64,000 bases of DNA from contig JADFZU010000001.1 in assembly GCA_015232365.1 (NCBI GenBank), positions 1 to 64,000 of the forward strand. Reading direction: 5' to 3'. This document shows positions 8,642 through 16,332 of the stretch, piece after piece; positions within the stretch are counted from its first letter, which is position 1; each line of letters opens with the position of its first letter. This DNA is from Magnetococcales bacterium. Lineage in GTDB: Bacteria > Pseudomonadota > Magnetococcia > Magnetococcales > JADFYX01. The notes below the pieces were generated by a model, which did not search any database, was not told where the DNA came from, and saw nothing but the letters and a program-made list of their open reading frames with translations. A program made the position numbers and the translations under genes.

Positions 8642-10780
8642 TTGGCCGGTTCGGATGATAAAATAGATTTTTTTGCAACAACTGCATTTGGTATGGAGTC
8701 TCTGTTAGCTCAAGAGTTGCGTGATCTTGGAGCGGGTGGAGTGCGTCCGGCAAGGGCTGGTGTGGCTTTCCGAGGTCCGGTTCGTCTCGCTTATGCAGTC
8801 TGTCTCTGGTCTCGCACAGCTAGTCGTGTGATATACCCTCTGGGTAGGTTTCATGCTATTGATCAACAGGCCCTATACGATGGAATCTATAAAATTCCCT
8901 GGGAAGAGCATCTTGATAGAGGGGGAACCCTTGCGGTTGATTTCACCGGAACCAATGAGCTGATAAAACATACCGGTTTTGCCGCTCGAAAGGTAAAAGA
9001 TGCTATTGTTGATAGATTCAGGGAGTTAACTGGAGTTCGTCCATCGGTCAATACTGAGCAACCAGATCTGCGAATTAATGTTCGTTTGAGGGATGATAAC
9101 CGGGTATCTGTTAATATTGATCTATCGGGGGAGAGTCTTCACCGTCGTGGTTATCGGACCCAAGCTGGTAACGCCCCACTTAAACAGAACCTTGCTGCAG
9201 CAATTTTGCTCTTTTCCGGATGGAAAAAAATTGCCAAACAGGGTGGGCCGTTTCTTGATCCTATGTGCGGCTCTGGAACCTTGCCAATTGAAGCTGCTAT
9301 GATAGCTAGCGATACTGCTCCTGGTCTTACCAGGAACTATTTTGGTTTTCTTGGTTGGTTGGGCCACGATGCCCAAGGTTGGGATGAGCTGATTATTGAG
9401 GCTCGTGAGCGGTCTGAAGCCGGTAAAGAGCAGCTACCGCCTATATTGGGTTTTGATGCCGACCCCAAGATGGTTCGTGCCGCTCAACAGAACTGCATCA
9501 ATGCCGGGTTTGAACAGCATATTCAGTTTAGAGAGGGTGAGGCACTTGATGTGCAGCCGACCAGAAAGGGGCGGGGGTTGCTGGCTTTCAACCCACCTTA
9601 TGGAGAGCGGCAAGGCCATATGGCAGCGTTGCAAAGTCTCTATCGCTCTTTGGGGGAGATTATCCGCTACCGTTTTGTCGATTGGCACCGAACAGTCTTC
9701 ACCGGGCTGCCTGATGCAGCTCAGGCGTTGGGGGTCACTCCAGCAAAAAATATCACCCTCTACAATGGACCTCTGCCGTGTACTCTGTTGGCATATATAC
9801 CAGCCCCTGAAAAAAAGAGTGTTATTTCTGAAGTTGCCAATCAGCAAGCGGAGATGTTTGCCAACCGTTTGAAAAAAAATCTAAAACAGTTGCGGCGTTG
9901 GTTGAAAAAGGAAAATGTTACCTGCTACCGGCTTTATGATGCTGATATGCCAGAGTATGCTGTAGCGATAGATGTCTATGAGCAGTGGGTTCATGTCCAG
10001 GAGTATCAGGCACCTGAAACTGTTGACCCCGGAAAGGCCAGAGAAAGATTGAATGCAGCGCTGGCGGTAATTCCAACTGTTTTGGATGTTCCTGCCCAAA
10101 ATGTGTTTTTGAAGGTCAGGCGTAAACGTTCGGGTGGTTCTCAGTATGGTAAACTTGATAAGCGTGGAACACTTCGGGAGGTTCGAGAAGGCGGGTTAAG
10201 GTTTTTGGTTAATTTTACCGACTATCTGGATACCGGCCTGTTTTTGGACCACGCACCAACCCGTCGTATAATTCGTGAGTTAGCCCATGGCCGCAGATTT
10301 TTAAATTTATTTGGTTATACCGGAGCAGCCTCTGTATATGCTGCAGACGGCGGTGCTGCATCAACTTTAACCGTTGACCTCTCCAACACATATTTAGAGT
10401 GGGCCAGGGAAAACATGGCCATGAACAGCTTTAAAGGCCAAGATCACGCATTTATTACCGCAGACTGTCTGGGCTGGATCAGTCGCTGTCACGGACGTTT
10501 TGATCTAATATTTTTGGACCCTCCAACATTTTCAAACTCGAAAAGTATGAATGGTAACTTTGACATCCAGCGTGATCATGGTGAGTTGATACGCTCTGTA
10601 GTCAATCTTCTTGATTCAGGTGGAATCTTGATTTTTTCTAATAATCACCGGCGTTTTAAAATGGATGATACACTGTTGTCGTCCGGGTTGATAGTTGATG
10701 ATATTACCAGTCAGACTTTCGACCAAGATTTTATGCGGAACAAAAAAATCCATAACTGTTGGAGAATTCAAAAAAAATAG
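8642..10780 (+). CDS. rlmL: Bifunctional 23S rRNA methyltransferase RlmKL
   Basis: Large (712 residues) fused enzyme expected to make m2G2445 and m7G2069 in 23S rRNA. The N-terminus (about 1-160) contains the ferredoxin-like and THUMP region; the first methyltransferase shows FLDPMCGSGTLPIEAA and the catalytic NPPY in LAFNPPYGERQG; the second shows FLNLFGYTGAASVYAA and FLDPPTFSNSKSM. A TTG start at 8642 fits GGGAG seven bases upstream and directly follows gapR. Length and domain order match the E. coli fusion, so nothing appears missing. Confidence 0.95.
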   Translation: MAGSDDKIDFFATTAFGMESLLAQELRDLGAGGVRPARAGVAFRGPVRLAYAVCLWSRTASRVIYPLGRFHAIDQQALYDGIYKIPWEEHLDRGGTLAVDFTGTNELIKHTGFAARKVKDAIVDRFRELTGVRPSVNTEQPDLRINVRLRDDNRVSVNIDLSGESLHRRGYRTQAGNAPLKQNLAAAILLFSGWKKIAKQGGPFLDPMCGSGTLPIEAAMIASDTAPGLTRNYFGFLGWLGHDAQGWDELIIEARERSEAGKEQLPPILGFDADPKMVRAAQQNCINAGFEQHIQFREGEALDVQPTRKGRGLLAFNPPYGERQGHMAALQSLYRSLGEIIRYRFVDWHRTVFTGLPDAAQALGVTPAKNITLYNGPLPCTLLAYIPAPEKKSVISEVANQQAEMFANRLKKNLKQLRRWLKKENVTCYRLYDADMPEYAVAIDVYEQWVHVQEYQAPETVDPGKARERLNAALAVIPTVLDVPAQNVFLKVRRKRSGGSQYGKLDKRGTLREVREGGLRFLVNFTDYLDTGLFLDHAPTRRIIRELAHGRRFLNLFGYTGAASVYAADGGAASTLTVDLSNTYLEWARENMAMNSFKGQDHAFITADCLGWISRCHGRFDLIFLDPPTFSNSKSMNGNFDIQRDHGELIRSVVNLLDSGGILIFSNNHRRFKMDDTLLSSGLIVDDITSQTFDQDFMRNKKIHNCWRIQKK

Positions 10781-10897
10781 TGCTAATTATTAGTTGTTAT
10801 GTTTTAGTTTTTGTTGCGACGAATATTTAAAAGTTATTTAAAAATCAAATCATTACATTGGCAAACCCCAAGTGTGTCGTAAATATGCATATTAGAG

Positions 10898-10926
10898 TTA
10901 ACTTTTTTACATATTTTATGTATAAT
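10898..10926 (+). promoter_or_regulatory. Sigma-70-like promoter for the DHH phosphoesterase
   Basis: A perfect TATAAT at 10921-10926 with TTAACT (four of six matches to TTGACA) 17 bases upstream, in a 223-base intergenic region. Transcription would start near 10933, leaving a 5' UTR of about 70 bases before the ATG at 11004. Confidence 0.55.
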
Positions 10927-11003
10927 AGTGTAACATGTAGTGGTTATATCATTAAAAATAAACGCTTATTAATAGTGTTAGATAGGAGTTAAGGAGCTTA
11001 ATA

Positions 11004-11942
11004 ATGGCACAGAAAAATAAATTCCGACTCGTTACCAGAAGTGACTTTGATGGGCTGGTGTGTGCAGTTTTATTAAAAGAGTTGGATATGATTGATGATA
11101 TCAAGTTTGTTCATCCAAAAGATATGCAAGATGGAAAAATTGATATTACCAGTCGTGATATTACAACAAACCTCCCATATGTTGAGGGTGTTTATCTAGC
11201 TTTTGATCACCACTTGAGTGAGATAATACGTCGTGGTGGTTCTAAACCAGAGAATCATATTATCGATCCTAAAGCACCGTCTGCGGCTAGGGTGGTTTAC
11301 GATTATTATGGTGGTGCAAAGGGCTATCCTGGAATTCCAGTCGATATGATGGAAGCTGTAGATAAGGGGGATGCGGCACGTTTCAACAAAGATGAAATTC
11401 TTAATCCAACAGATTGGGTGCTGTTAAACTTTTTGATGGATGCAAGAACCGGTCTGGGTCGTTTCCGTCAGTTCACGGTCTCAAACTACCAGTTGATGAT
11501 GCAGTTGATTGATAACTGCCGGGACCATAGCATCGATAAAATTCTGGAATTACCTGATGTTAAAGAGCGTGTTGATCTCTATTTTGAGCATGAGAAGCAA
11601 TTTATTGAGCAGATAAAAAATTGTGCAACAGTTCATGATAATCTGGTGGTTTTGGATCTTCGCAACGAAGAGACAATTTATGCTGGCAACCGTTTTATGA
11701 TCTATGCCCTGTTTCCAGAGACTAATATTTCAATCCATGTTCTTTGGGGCTTTAAAAAGCAGAATACAGTTTTTGCTATTGGTAAGTCGATCCTAAAAAG
11801 AGACTCCAAAACCAATGTTGGAGAGTTGGCTCTTAAATATGGCGGTGGCGGTCATCAAAATGCTGGTACTTGTCAGGTTGATACAGCTGTAGCTGAAGAG
11901 ACGCTAAAAGAGTTGGTGGACTCGATAACCAAAGATGGCTAA
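11004..11942 (+). CDS. DHH-family phosphoesterase (exopolyphosphatase/nanoRNase-like)
   Basis: 312-residue protein with the DHH architecture: motif I TRSDFDGLVCAVLL, motif III AFDHHLSE, and a C-terminal DHHA1 domain ending KYGGGGHQNAGTCQV. Relatives hydrolyse short RNA, pApA, cyclic dinucleotide products or polyphosphate; the exact substrate is not readable. All expected metal-binding Asp/His positions appear present. AAGGAG lies seven bases upstream of the ATG, and a promoter is seen further up. The gene stands alone, followed by a palindromic repeat and a strong hairpin. Confidence 0.88.
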   Translation: MAQKNKFRLVTRSDFDGLVCAVLLKELDMIDDIKFVHPKDMQDGKIDITSRDITTNLPYVEGVYLAFDHHLSEIIRRGGSKPENHIIDPKAPSAARVVYDYYGGAKGYPGIPVDMMEAVDKGDAARFNKDEILNPTDWVLLNFLMDARTGLGRFRQFTVSNYQLMMQLIDNCRDHSIDKILELPDVKERVDLYFEHEKQFIEQIKNCATVHDNLVVLDLRNEETIYAGNRFMIYALFPETNISIHVLWGFKKQNTVFAIGKSILKRDSKTNVGELALKYGGGGHQNAGTCQVDTAVAEETLKELVDSITKDG

Positions 11943-11961
11943 CTAACTTTTCGTTGTTAAA

Positions 11962-12103
11962 CCTAGATTCGGCAGTTGGCATGCTTTAATTGTATAAGGT
12001 ATTTGCTTGTCTGGAGAATCAGGAAAAATAGAAGTCACCTTGTTGGTAAAGTATCACCGTTTTTCAGGGTTGCAAGTATGTATGAATAACTGCTGAATCT
12101 AGG
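11962..12103. repeat. Palindromic intergenic repeat, copy A (short form)
   Basis: Terminal inverted repeats CCTAGATTCGGCAG and CTGCTGAATCTAGG match at 13 of 14 positions and extend outward as AACC/GGTT. At 142 bases it is about 20 shorter than the other copies and its inner right arm is degenerate. It lies just downstream of the DHH gene. Confidence 0.75.
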
Positions 12104-12104
12104 T

Positions 12105-12150
12105 TGCAAGCAGGCAAATATGGGTTTAAGCCCCTATTTGCCTGCTTGCA
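12105..12150. terminator. Very strong hairpin, possible terminator
   Basis: Arms of 16 perfectly matched bases (TGCAAGCAGGCAAATA and its complement), one mismatch, then GGG/CCC, closing a six-base loop TTTAAG. It directly abuts repeat copy A. There is no adjacent T-run, so it may be a processing or attenuation structure, or part of the repeat, rather than a classical terminator. Confidence 0.55.
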
Positions 12151-12726
12151 TACCCTCAAGTATTAATCTCGCCTTTTTTTCAAAGATACAGTTTGCTCTT
12201 GATTTTACAATTTGCTGTGCATATGTGGTGCAATGTATTTGTCTGTCTGGTGAATAAGAAAAATTTAATTTACCTGGTCGGTTTTGAGTGCGTTACAATA
12301 TTTGCACGTAAAATCAACATGCTTTGTTGGTGGTTGACAACTGCTTTCTAATTTAATTGAATAATTCATAATGAAGTTTTGCTTCTCTTAATTATAAAAT
12401 TTTCAATAATTTATTCTTTAAATAATTTTGTGTTTTTCATTGGCGTTGTCATTTGCTCTCTTCATCTGGTTGTTGTGGCAACATTAGATATTTATATGTA
12501 CATATATAGCACAAATTTTATGTAAAGCATTTGCTAAAGTTATATTGGTGTGTGCCAAGTAGAGATATTTTTTCTGTTATAAACGTTAATGGTATGTTAA
12601 AATGTGCGAAGTTTGGAGTATGTGATGAATGGAGTGTTTAAATTATTTTTGATTATATTGCGAATGAATTTAGATTAATGTTGTCAAAGAAGTATAATTC
12701 AATAGATAAAGCGTAAGAAGAAGTCT
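12151..12726. other. AT-rich intergenic region with decayed repeat and palindromes
   Basis: No recognised gene. At 12226-12290 a stretch resembles the left half of the 162-bp repeat family (GTGCAATGTATTTGTCTGTC, then CTGGTGAATAAGAAAAA), likely a decayed copy. A 14-base perfect palindrome, TATATGTACATATA, is at 12493-12506. A 17-codon open frame at 12625-12678 (MNGVFKLFLIILRMNLD) has GGAG eight bases upstream and could be a tiny hydrophobic peptide, but evidence is thin. Confidence 0.4.
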
Positions 12727-13149
12727 TTATTTTTTTAGTAGTTGTTTCAGGTTGGCAAATGGGTTGTGAGTTGCTCCTTCTGGCTCCCTCTCTTTTTCCA
12801 AAAGCGGTTTGTTTGCAGCAAGGTGTTCTGTATAACGGCTATGCTCGTTATCATGACAGTAAATACATAAATTTTCCCAGTTACTTCCATCTGCAGGGTT
12901 GTTATCATGGTTGTGGTCTTTGTGGTGGACAGTTAGCTCGGTTAGGTTTTCCTGGGAAAATTCCCGGCCACACTTAGCACATACGTGGCTGTGAATGCGT
13001 AGTGATTGTTCTCGGTATCCAGATGCACGGTTGTCATTATTGCTTCTGGCCATGGAGACGATACGTTCCATAGCTGCATTTCGCTCGGCCTCGGTTTGAT
13101 TTTGTTTAGTGGTCTCTTTTTTTGCTTGGAACTGACTTTTGCTTGCCAC
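12727..13149 (-). CDS. YajD-like HNH nuclease family protein
   Basis: 140 residues. The C-terminal two thirds form an HNH/treble-clef fold: a CAKC zinc knuckle, LTVHHKDHNHDNNPADG carrying the His-His and Asn residues, and a second knuckle CIYCHDNEHSRY. This pattern matches the YajD group, whose physiological role is unknown. The N-terminal 55 residues are polar and Gln/Lys/Asn-rich and look disordered. GTG at 13149 is the likely start with AAGGGA about nine bases upstream. It is divergent from the XRE/S24 repressor across a region with operator-like sequences, so the two may be co-regulated. Nuclease activity is inferred only. Confidence 0.85.
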   Translation of the reverse strand: MASKSQFQAKKETTKQNQTEAERNAAMERIVSMARSNNDNRASGYREQSLRIHSHVCAKCGREFSQENLTELTVHHKDHNHDNNPADGSNWENLCIYCHDNEHSRYTEHLAANKPLLEKEREPEGATHNPFANLKQLLKK

Positions 13150-13574
13150 TGTTTGGTTCCCTTGAATTTAAGTTAAGAAATAACATTTGAAATCAGTAGG
13201 TTTATTTTTTCTTGAAACTGTTTTTTTTAGCTGAATATGTCCAAAAATATACAAACTATAGTTTGATTGTGCAAATTTTTAAATGATCTGTTCTGCTTCA
13301 TCATGGCGTCGAAAAGTTGTTTTTTAAAGTGATAAAGTGATAAAGTGTTGTCAGCTAGTTTTGATGTGGTATTTTAAAGTGTAATTGGCTAATTGTTTTA
13401 TAAGTATCTGCTGTTGTATGTGTTGGTAAAATATTGAGTTTTTTGTGTTGGTAAAGAGTAGGGTAATGGCTTGGATTCTTAAAACCAGATTTACTCTTGC
13501 GTAAAGGCAGAAAAGAATATACAGAACATATAAGTTTATTTTTAATAGTTCAACATTGTAAGGAATAGAACTCC
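13150..13574. promoter_or_regulatory. Divergent control region between HNH gene and repressor
   Basis: 425 bases without a gene. A perfect 14-base palindrome CAAACTATAGTTTG lies at 13252-13265, and an 8-base unit AAAGTGAT is repeated two and a half times at 13326-13349. Either could be an operator for the adjacent repressor. I could not pick clear -35/-10 pairs. Confidence 0.4.
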
Positions 13575-14255
13575 ATGAGCATGACCTTGAGTGATCGTAT
13601 TCAACTAGCAAGAAAAAATGCAGGCCTAACCCAGAAAGGGCTGGCTGATAAAGTGGGTATTAGCCAGACCGCTGTGCATAAGCTTGAATGTGGCAGGTCT
13701 CGCTCTTCTCGGCGAACCGTGACCATTGCCCTAACGTGTGGTGTTGACCCTATATGGCTTGATACCGGGCGGGGCGACATGCTGTTGCCAGGTTCTGGTA
13801 CTGGAGTGGGCGGGATGTCTGTTGGAGAAGATGATCAGCCATACCGTCCGTTTCCTTTAATTGCCAGAGTACCTTTAATTGCTTGGGATCTAATTGATTC
13901 TCTCTGTTCTAACGATGATTTTGAGCAGATCGAGTCTGAAGCTAGCTCTTGGATTCCCGTGGCACCACGGACTAGTGAAAGGTGTTATGCTCTTACTGTT
14001 CCTGATGACTCCATGGAGCCGGAGTTCTCAGAAGGTGAGACTCTGATTGTAGATCCTACCCAGAAAGGTGCACATAATCAATTTTTGGTAGCCCGCCTTG
14101 AGGGTGACTCCCGTCCGACTTTTAAACAGTTGATAGTTCTTGGCAACCGCCGCTATCTTAAACCGCTAAATGCCCGCTACCCTCTTATTGATATTGATGG
14201 TGGTTTGGATGTTTGCGGAGTAGTTGTTTGTAAATATAAAGATTATTTTGGCTAA
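13575..14255 (+). CDS. XRE/S24-family transcriptional repressor (CI/LexA-like)
   Basis: 226 residues: an N-terminal Cro/CI helix-turn-helix (about 5-62; GLADKVGISQTAVHKLE) and a C-terminal S24 peptidase-like domain (about 95-220). The serine-lysine dyad is visible as Ser146 in PDDSMEPEF and Lys184 in PTFKQL. No Ala-Gly cleavage site is evident in the hinge before the domain, where relatives usually carry one, so RecA-stimulated self-cleavage is uncertain. AGGA lies upstream of the ATG at 13575 (a second in-frame ATG is at 13581). No phage genes accompany it; with the HNH gene it may be a remnant of an element or a stress regulator. Confidence 0.88.
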   Translation: MSMTLSDRIQLARKNAGLTQKGLADKVGISQTAVHKLECGRSRSSRRTVTIALTCGVDPIWLDTGRGDMLLPGSGTGVGGMSVGEDDQPYRPFPLIARVPLIAWDLIDSLCSNDDFEQIESEASSWIPVAPRTSERCYALTVPDDSMEPEFSEGETLIVDPTQKGAHNQFLVARLEGDSRPTFKQLIVLGNRRYLKPLNARYPLIDIDGGLDVCGVVVCKYKDYFG

Positions 14256-14285
14256 ACACTTTTAGACGTTTTTAATATCCAAAGC

Positions 14286-14324
14286 AAAAAACTCGCCCAT
14301 AGGACAATTGAGCGAGTTTTTTTT
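14286..14324. terminator. Bidirectional rho-independent terminator
   Basis: Stem AAAAACTCGC/GCGAGTTTTT around a 15-base interior, with eight T on the plus strand and six on the minus strand. It sits between the convergent repressor and moeA genes and can serve both. Confidence 0.85.
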
Positions 14325-14374
14325 ATGGTTTTGTGAGTTGTCAAAATATATATCTATTTGTCTCTGTGGCACTC

Positions 14375-15580
14375 TTAGCTATATTGAATTAATTGAACAG
14401 TTACCATATCACCATCATTTATTGAGAGTTGTTCTTCTGGGAGCACAATAAATGCGTTTGCTTTGGAGAGGCTGGTTAAGATTCCAGAGCCTTGAGAACC
14501 AGTTGTTTCAACCCATGGACCTTCAGCATCATAGTGAACAATACCACGAACAAAATTCATTCGGTTATTTCTTTTATTTATTGTACCTCTAAATTTCATT
14601 GTCAATAATTGTGGTTGTTCGTCATTTGCCCCCATCAGCCGTATAAGAGCAGGGCGAACCATGGTGAGAAATACTGTGAGGCTTGAGACTGGGTTGCCAG
14701 GGAGCCCAAAAAACAGGGCTTTTCCCAGTTTACCATAGGCCTGAGGTTTGCCAGGTTTCATGGCTACCTTCCAAAAATTGATGTTACCCCACTGTTTGAG
14801 GACATCTTTTATAAGATCGTAGTCACCAACCGATACTCCGCCAGTGCTGATAATGACATCAGCCTCTTCACCACCTCGATGCAGTATACGCTCAACTTCT
14901 GGTCTGCTGTCTCTTACTACACCCAAATCTAGAACTTCAACTCCAAGAGCTTTCAAGGTAGAGTTGAGAGTGGTACGGTTGCTGTCATAGACATAGCCTG
15001 GTTTGAGAGGTTGTCCCGGCTCCACAACCTCATTGCCAGATGAGATAAGGGCGACAACCGGGCGACGGAAAACAGATAGTTCAGAAATCCCCAAAGATGT
15101 GAGTAGGCCGAGGTCGGCAGGTTTAAGTCTCCTGCCTGCTGGTAGAACCTCACTGCCTACTTGAATATCTTCCCCAGCCTTACGAATATGTTGATATTGT
15201 CTCTGTCCGCTGGGGACCAGAATGTGCTTCCCTTTTTTTATTACCACCTCCTGCATCACAACACAGTCGCAACCGCTTGGAATTGGTGCACCGGTCATAA
15301 TACGAATAGCCTGCCCAGAGAGAAGAGGGGTGGTAATAATCTCTCCGGCTGGCAGTTCGGCAATAACATGTAGCTTGGTTGTTTGATCGCTGTATAGATC
15401 AGAAAAACGCACCCCGTAACCGTCCATGGCTGAGTTGTCATGATTGGGTACATTGGCTGGAGCATGGGCAGGGTGGGATAGTACTCTTCCCAAGCCAAAG
15501 ATAGGTGATACCGCCTCTCGTTCTTGGATTGGAGTAATATTGGCAAGAATCCGTTTTTGAGCTTCAAAGAATGAAATCAT
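14375..15580 (-). CDS. moeA: Molybdopterin molybdenumtransferase
   Basis: Inserts molybdate into adenylylated molybdopterin to give Mo-cofactor. 401 residues with all MoeA domains: N-terminal PNHDNSAMDGYGVRF, the GTP-binding-like core ISTGGVSVGDYDLIKDVL, and GLPGNPVSSLTVF, followed by the C-terminal beta domain. The start at 15580 matches the family N-terminus (MISFFEAQKRIL); the upstream ribosome-binding site is weak. Immediately upstream on the same strand lies a ruined moaE. No other Mo-cofactor biosynthesis gene is present in the window, although a YpsA-like protein of the family sometimes named molybdenum carrier occurs at 31263. Confidence 0.95.
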   Translation of the reverse strand: MISFFEAQKRILANITPIQEREAVSPIFGLGRVLSHPAHAPANVPNHDNSAMDGYGVRFSDLYSDQTTKLHVIAELPAGEIITTPLLSGQAIRIMTGAPIPSGCDCVVMQEVVIKKGKHILVPSGQRQYQHIRKAGEDIQVGSEVLPAGRRLKPADLGLLTSLGISELSVFRRPVVALISSGNEVVEPGQPLKPGYVYDSNRTTLNSTLKALGVEVLDLGVVRDSRPEVERILHRGGEEADVIISTGGVSVGDYDLIKDVLKQWGNINFWKVAMKPGKPQAYGKLGKALFFGLPGNPVSSLTVFLTMVRPALIRLMGANDEQPQLLTMKFRGTINKRNNRMNFVRGIVHYDAEGPWVETTGSQGSGILTSLSKANAFIVLPEEQLSINDGDMVTVQLIQYS

Positions 15581-15660
15581 TGTTAATTATCTGCTTTTGT
15601 CTGGTTATTTTTGCTACAGCACTTGTTCACTGTTTTTTAGAAAGTTACATATAAAATGAT

Positions 15661-15991
15661 TTACTTGTCATGGCGGCAGGCATCAAATCCCGTATTGCGA
15701 TCTCTATCAACAGTAAGAACCAGGAAAAAATTATCTTCCGGCTCCAACCGCCCCACACGGTGGATTACTGTAAAATCATCTATATTAAAGCTGGGTTTGT
15801 CTGTTGATCTGACCTCTTCCTGCTCCTATGCAGGTATTCCATTAATAGCACTCAAGAATCAGTGTGATGAACTTTATAACTTTCCAGTCTAATCCATGGC
15901 TGTCCTACAATCTAGATAGCTCAGCCAATTTCAGTTTATTTGTCAATTTCAGCAGTCACAGAAAAAACCGGTTATCTTGAATTTTAATCAT
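15661..15991 (-). pseudogene. moaE: Decayed moaE (molybdopterin synthase large subunit) remnant
   Basis: Conceptual translation of the minus strand across several frames gives MoaE-like pieces in order: MIKIQDNRF at the start (ATG at 15991), then FSVTAEIDK and TEIG with in-frame stops, a LILECY segment corresponding to the LxLExYP region, and finally DDFTVIHRVGRLEPEDN with FDACRHDK and a stop at 15661. MoaE is about 150 residues with IHRVGRL and FEACRF-like motifs; here at least three stops, at least two frameshifts and internal or terminal deletions are seen. It lies in the same orientation just upstream of intact moeA, so it is probably the relic of a moaE-moeA unit. Confidence 0.75.
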
Positions 15992-16138
15992 ATTCGCTGG
16001 TTTAACGCAGTTTGGATTGTATCAACGCCCCTTAATGGTTTATCATACGAGGCTATGCAAAAAAAGGTTTATTAACAAAGTTACCTGCTTACCAACTTTA
16101 TAAATTGGTCTTGTGAAGTGGTGGCACACATCTACTAC

Positions 16139-16300
16139 CCTAGATTCGGTAGTTGGGCGTATATCTCTGGAACAACCTCTTGATCCATCTGGAAAAACAG
16201 AAAAAAGTCTTATAAGCAACAGAGTGACTTCATTTTTTCTTATTAACCAGACAAACCAAAGCGTTGTACCATTAATCTACTTTCAACCACCAATTCCAGG
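16139..16300. repeat. Palindromic intergenic repeat, copy B
   Basis: 162 bases with left end CCTAGATTCGGTAGTTGGGC and right end CAACCACCAATTCCAGG, imperfectly complementary. The inner arms are CTGG...CAGAAAAAAGTC and TTTTTTCTTATTAACCAG around a central GCAACAGAG. It ends 32 bases before the CHASE2 pseudokinase start, so it may influence that gene's expression. Confidence 0.75.
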
Positions 16301-16332
16301 ACTATTAACTGGGTTGTTTCAAGACGTTGATA

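Noticed and set aside
13326..13349. AAAGTGAT tandem repeats as a CRISPR or origin iteron array
   Set aside because: Only two and a half 8-base units with no spacers or replication gene nearby.
15656..15892. Plus-strand ORF of 78 residues
   Set aside because: Antisense shadow of the moaE relic.
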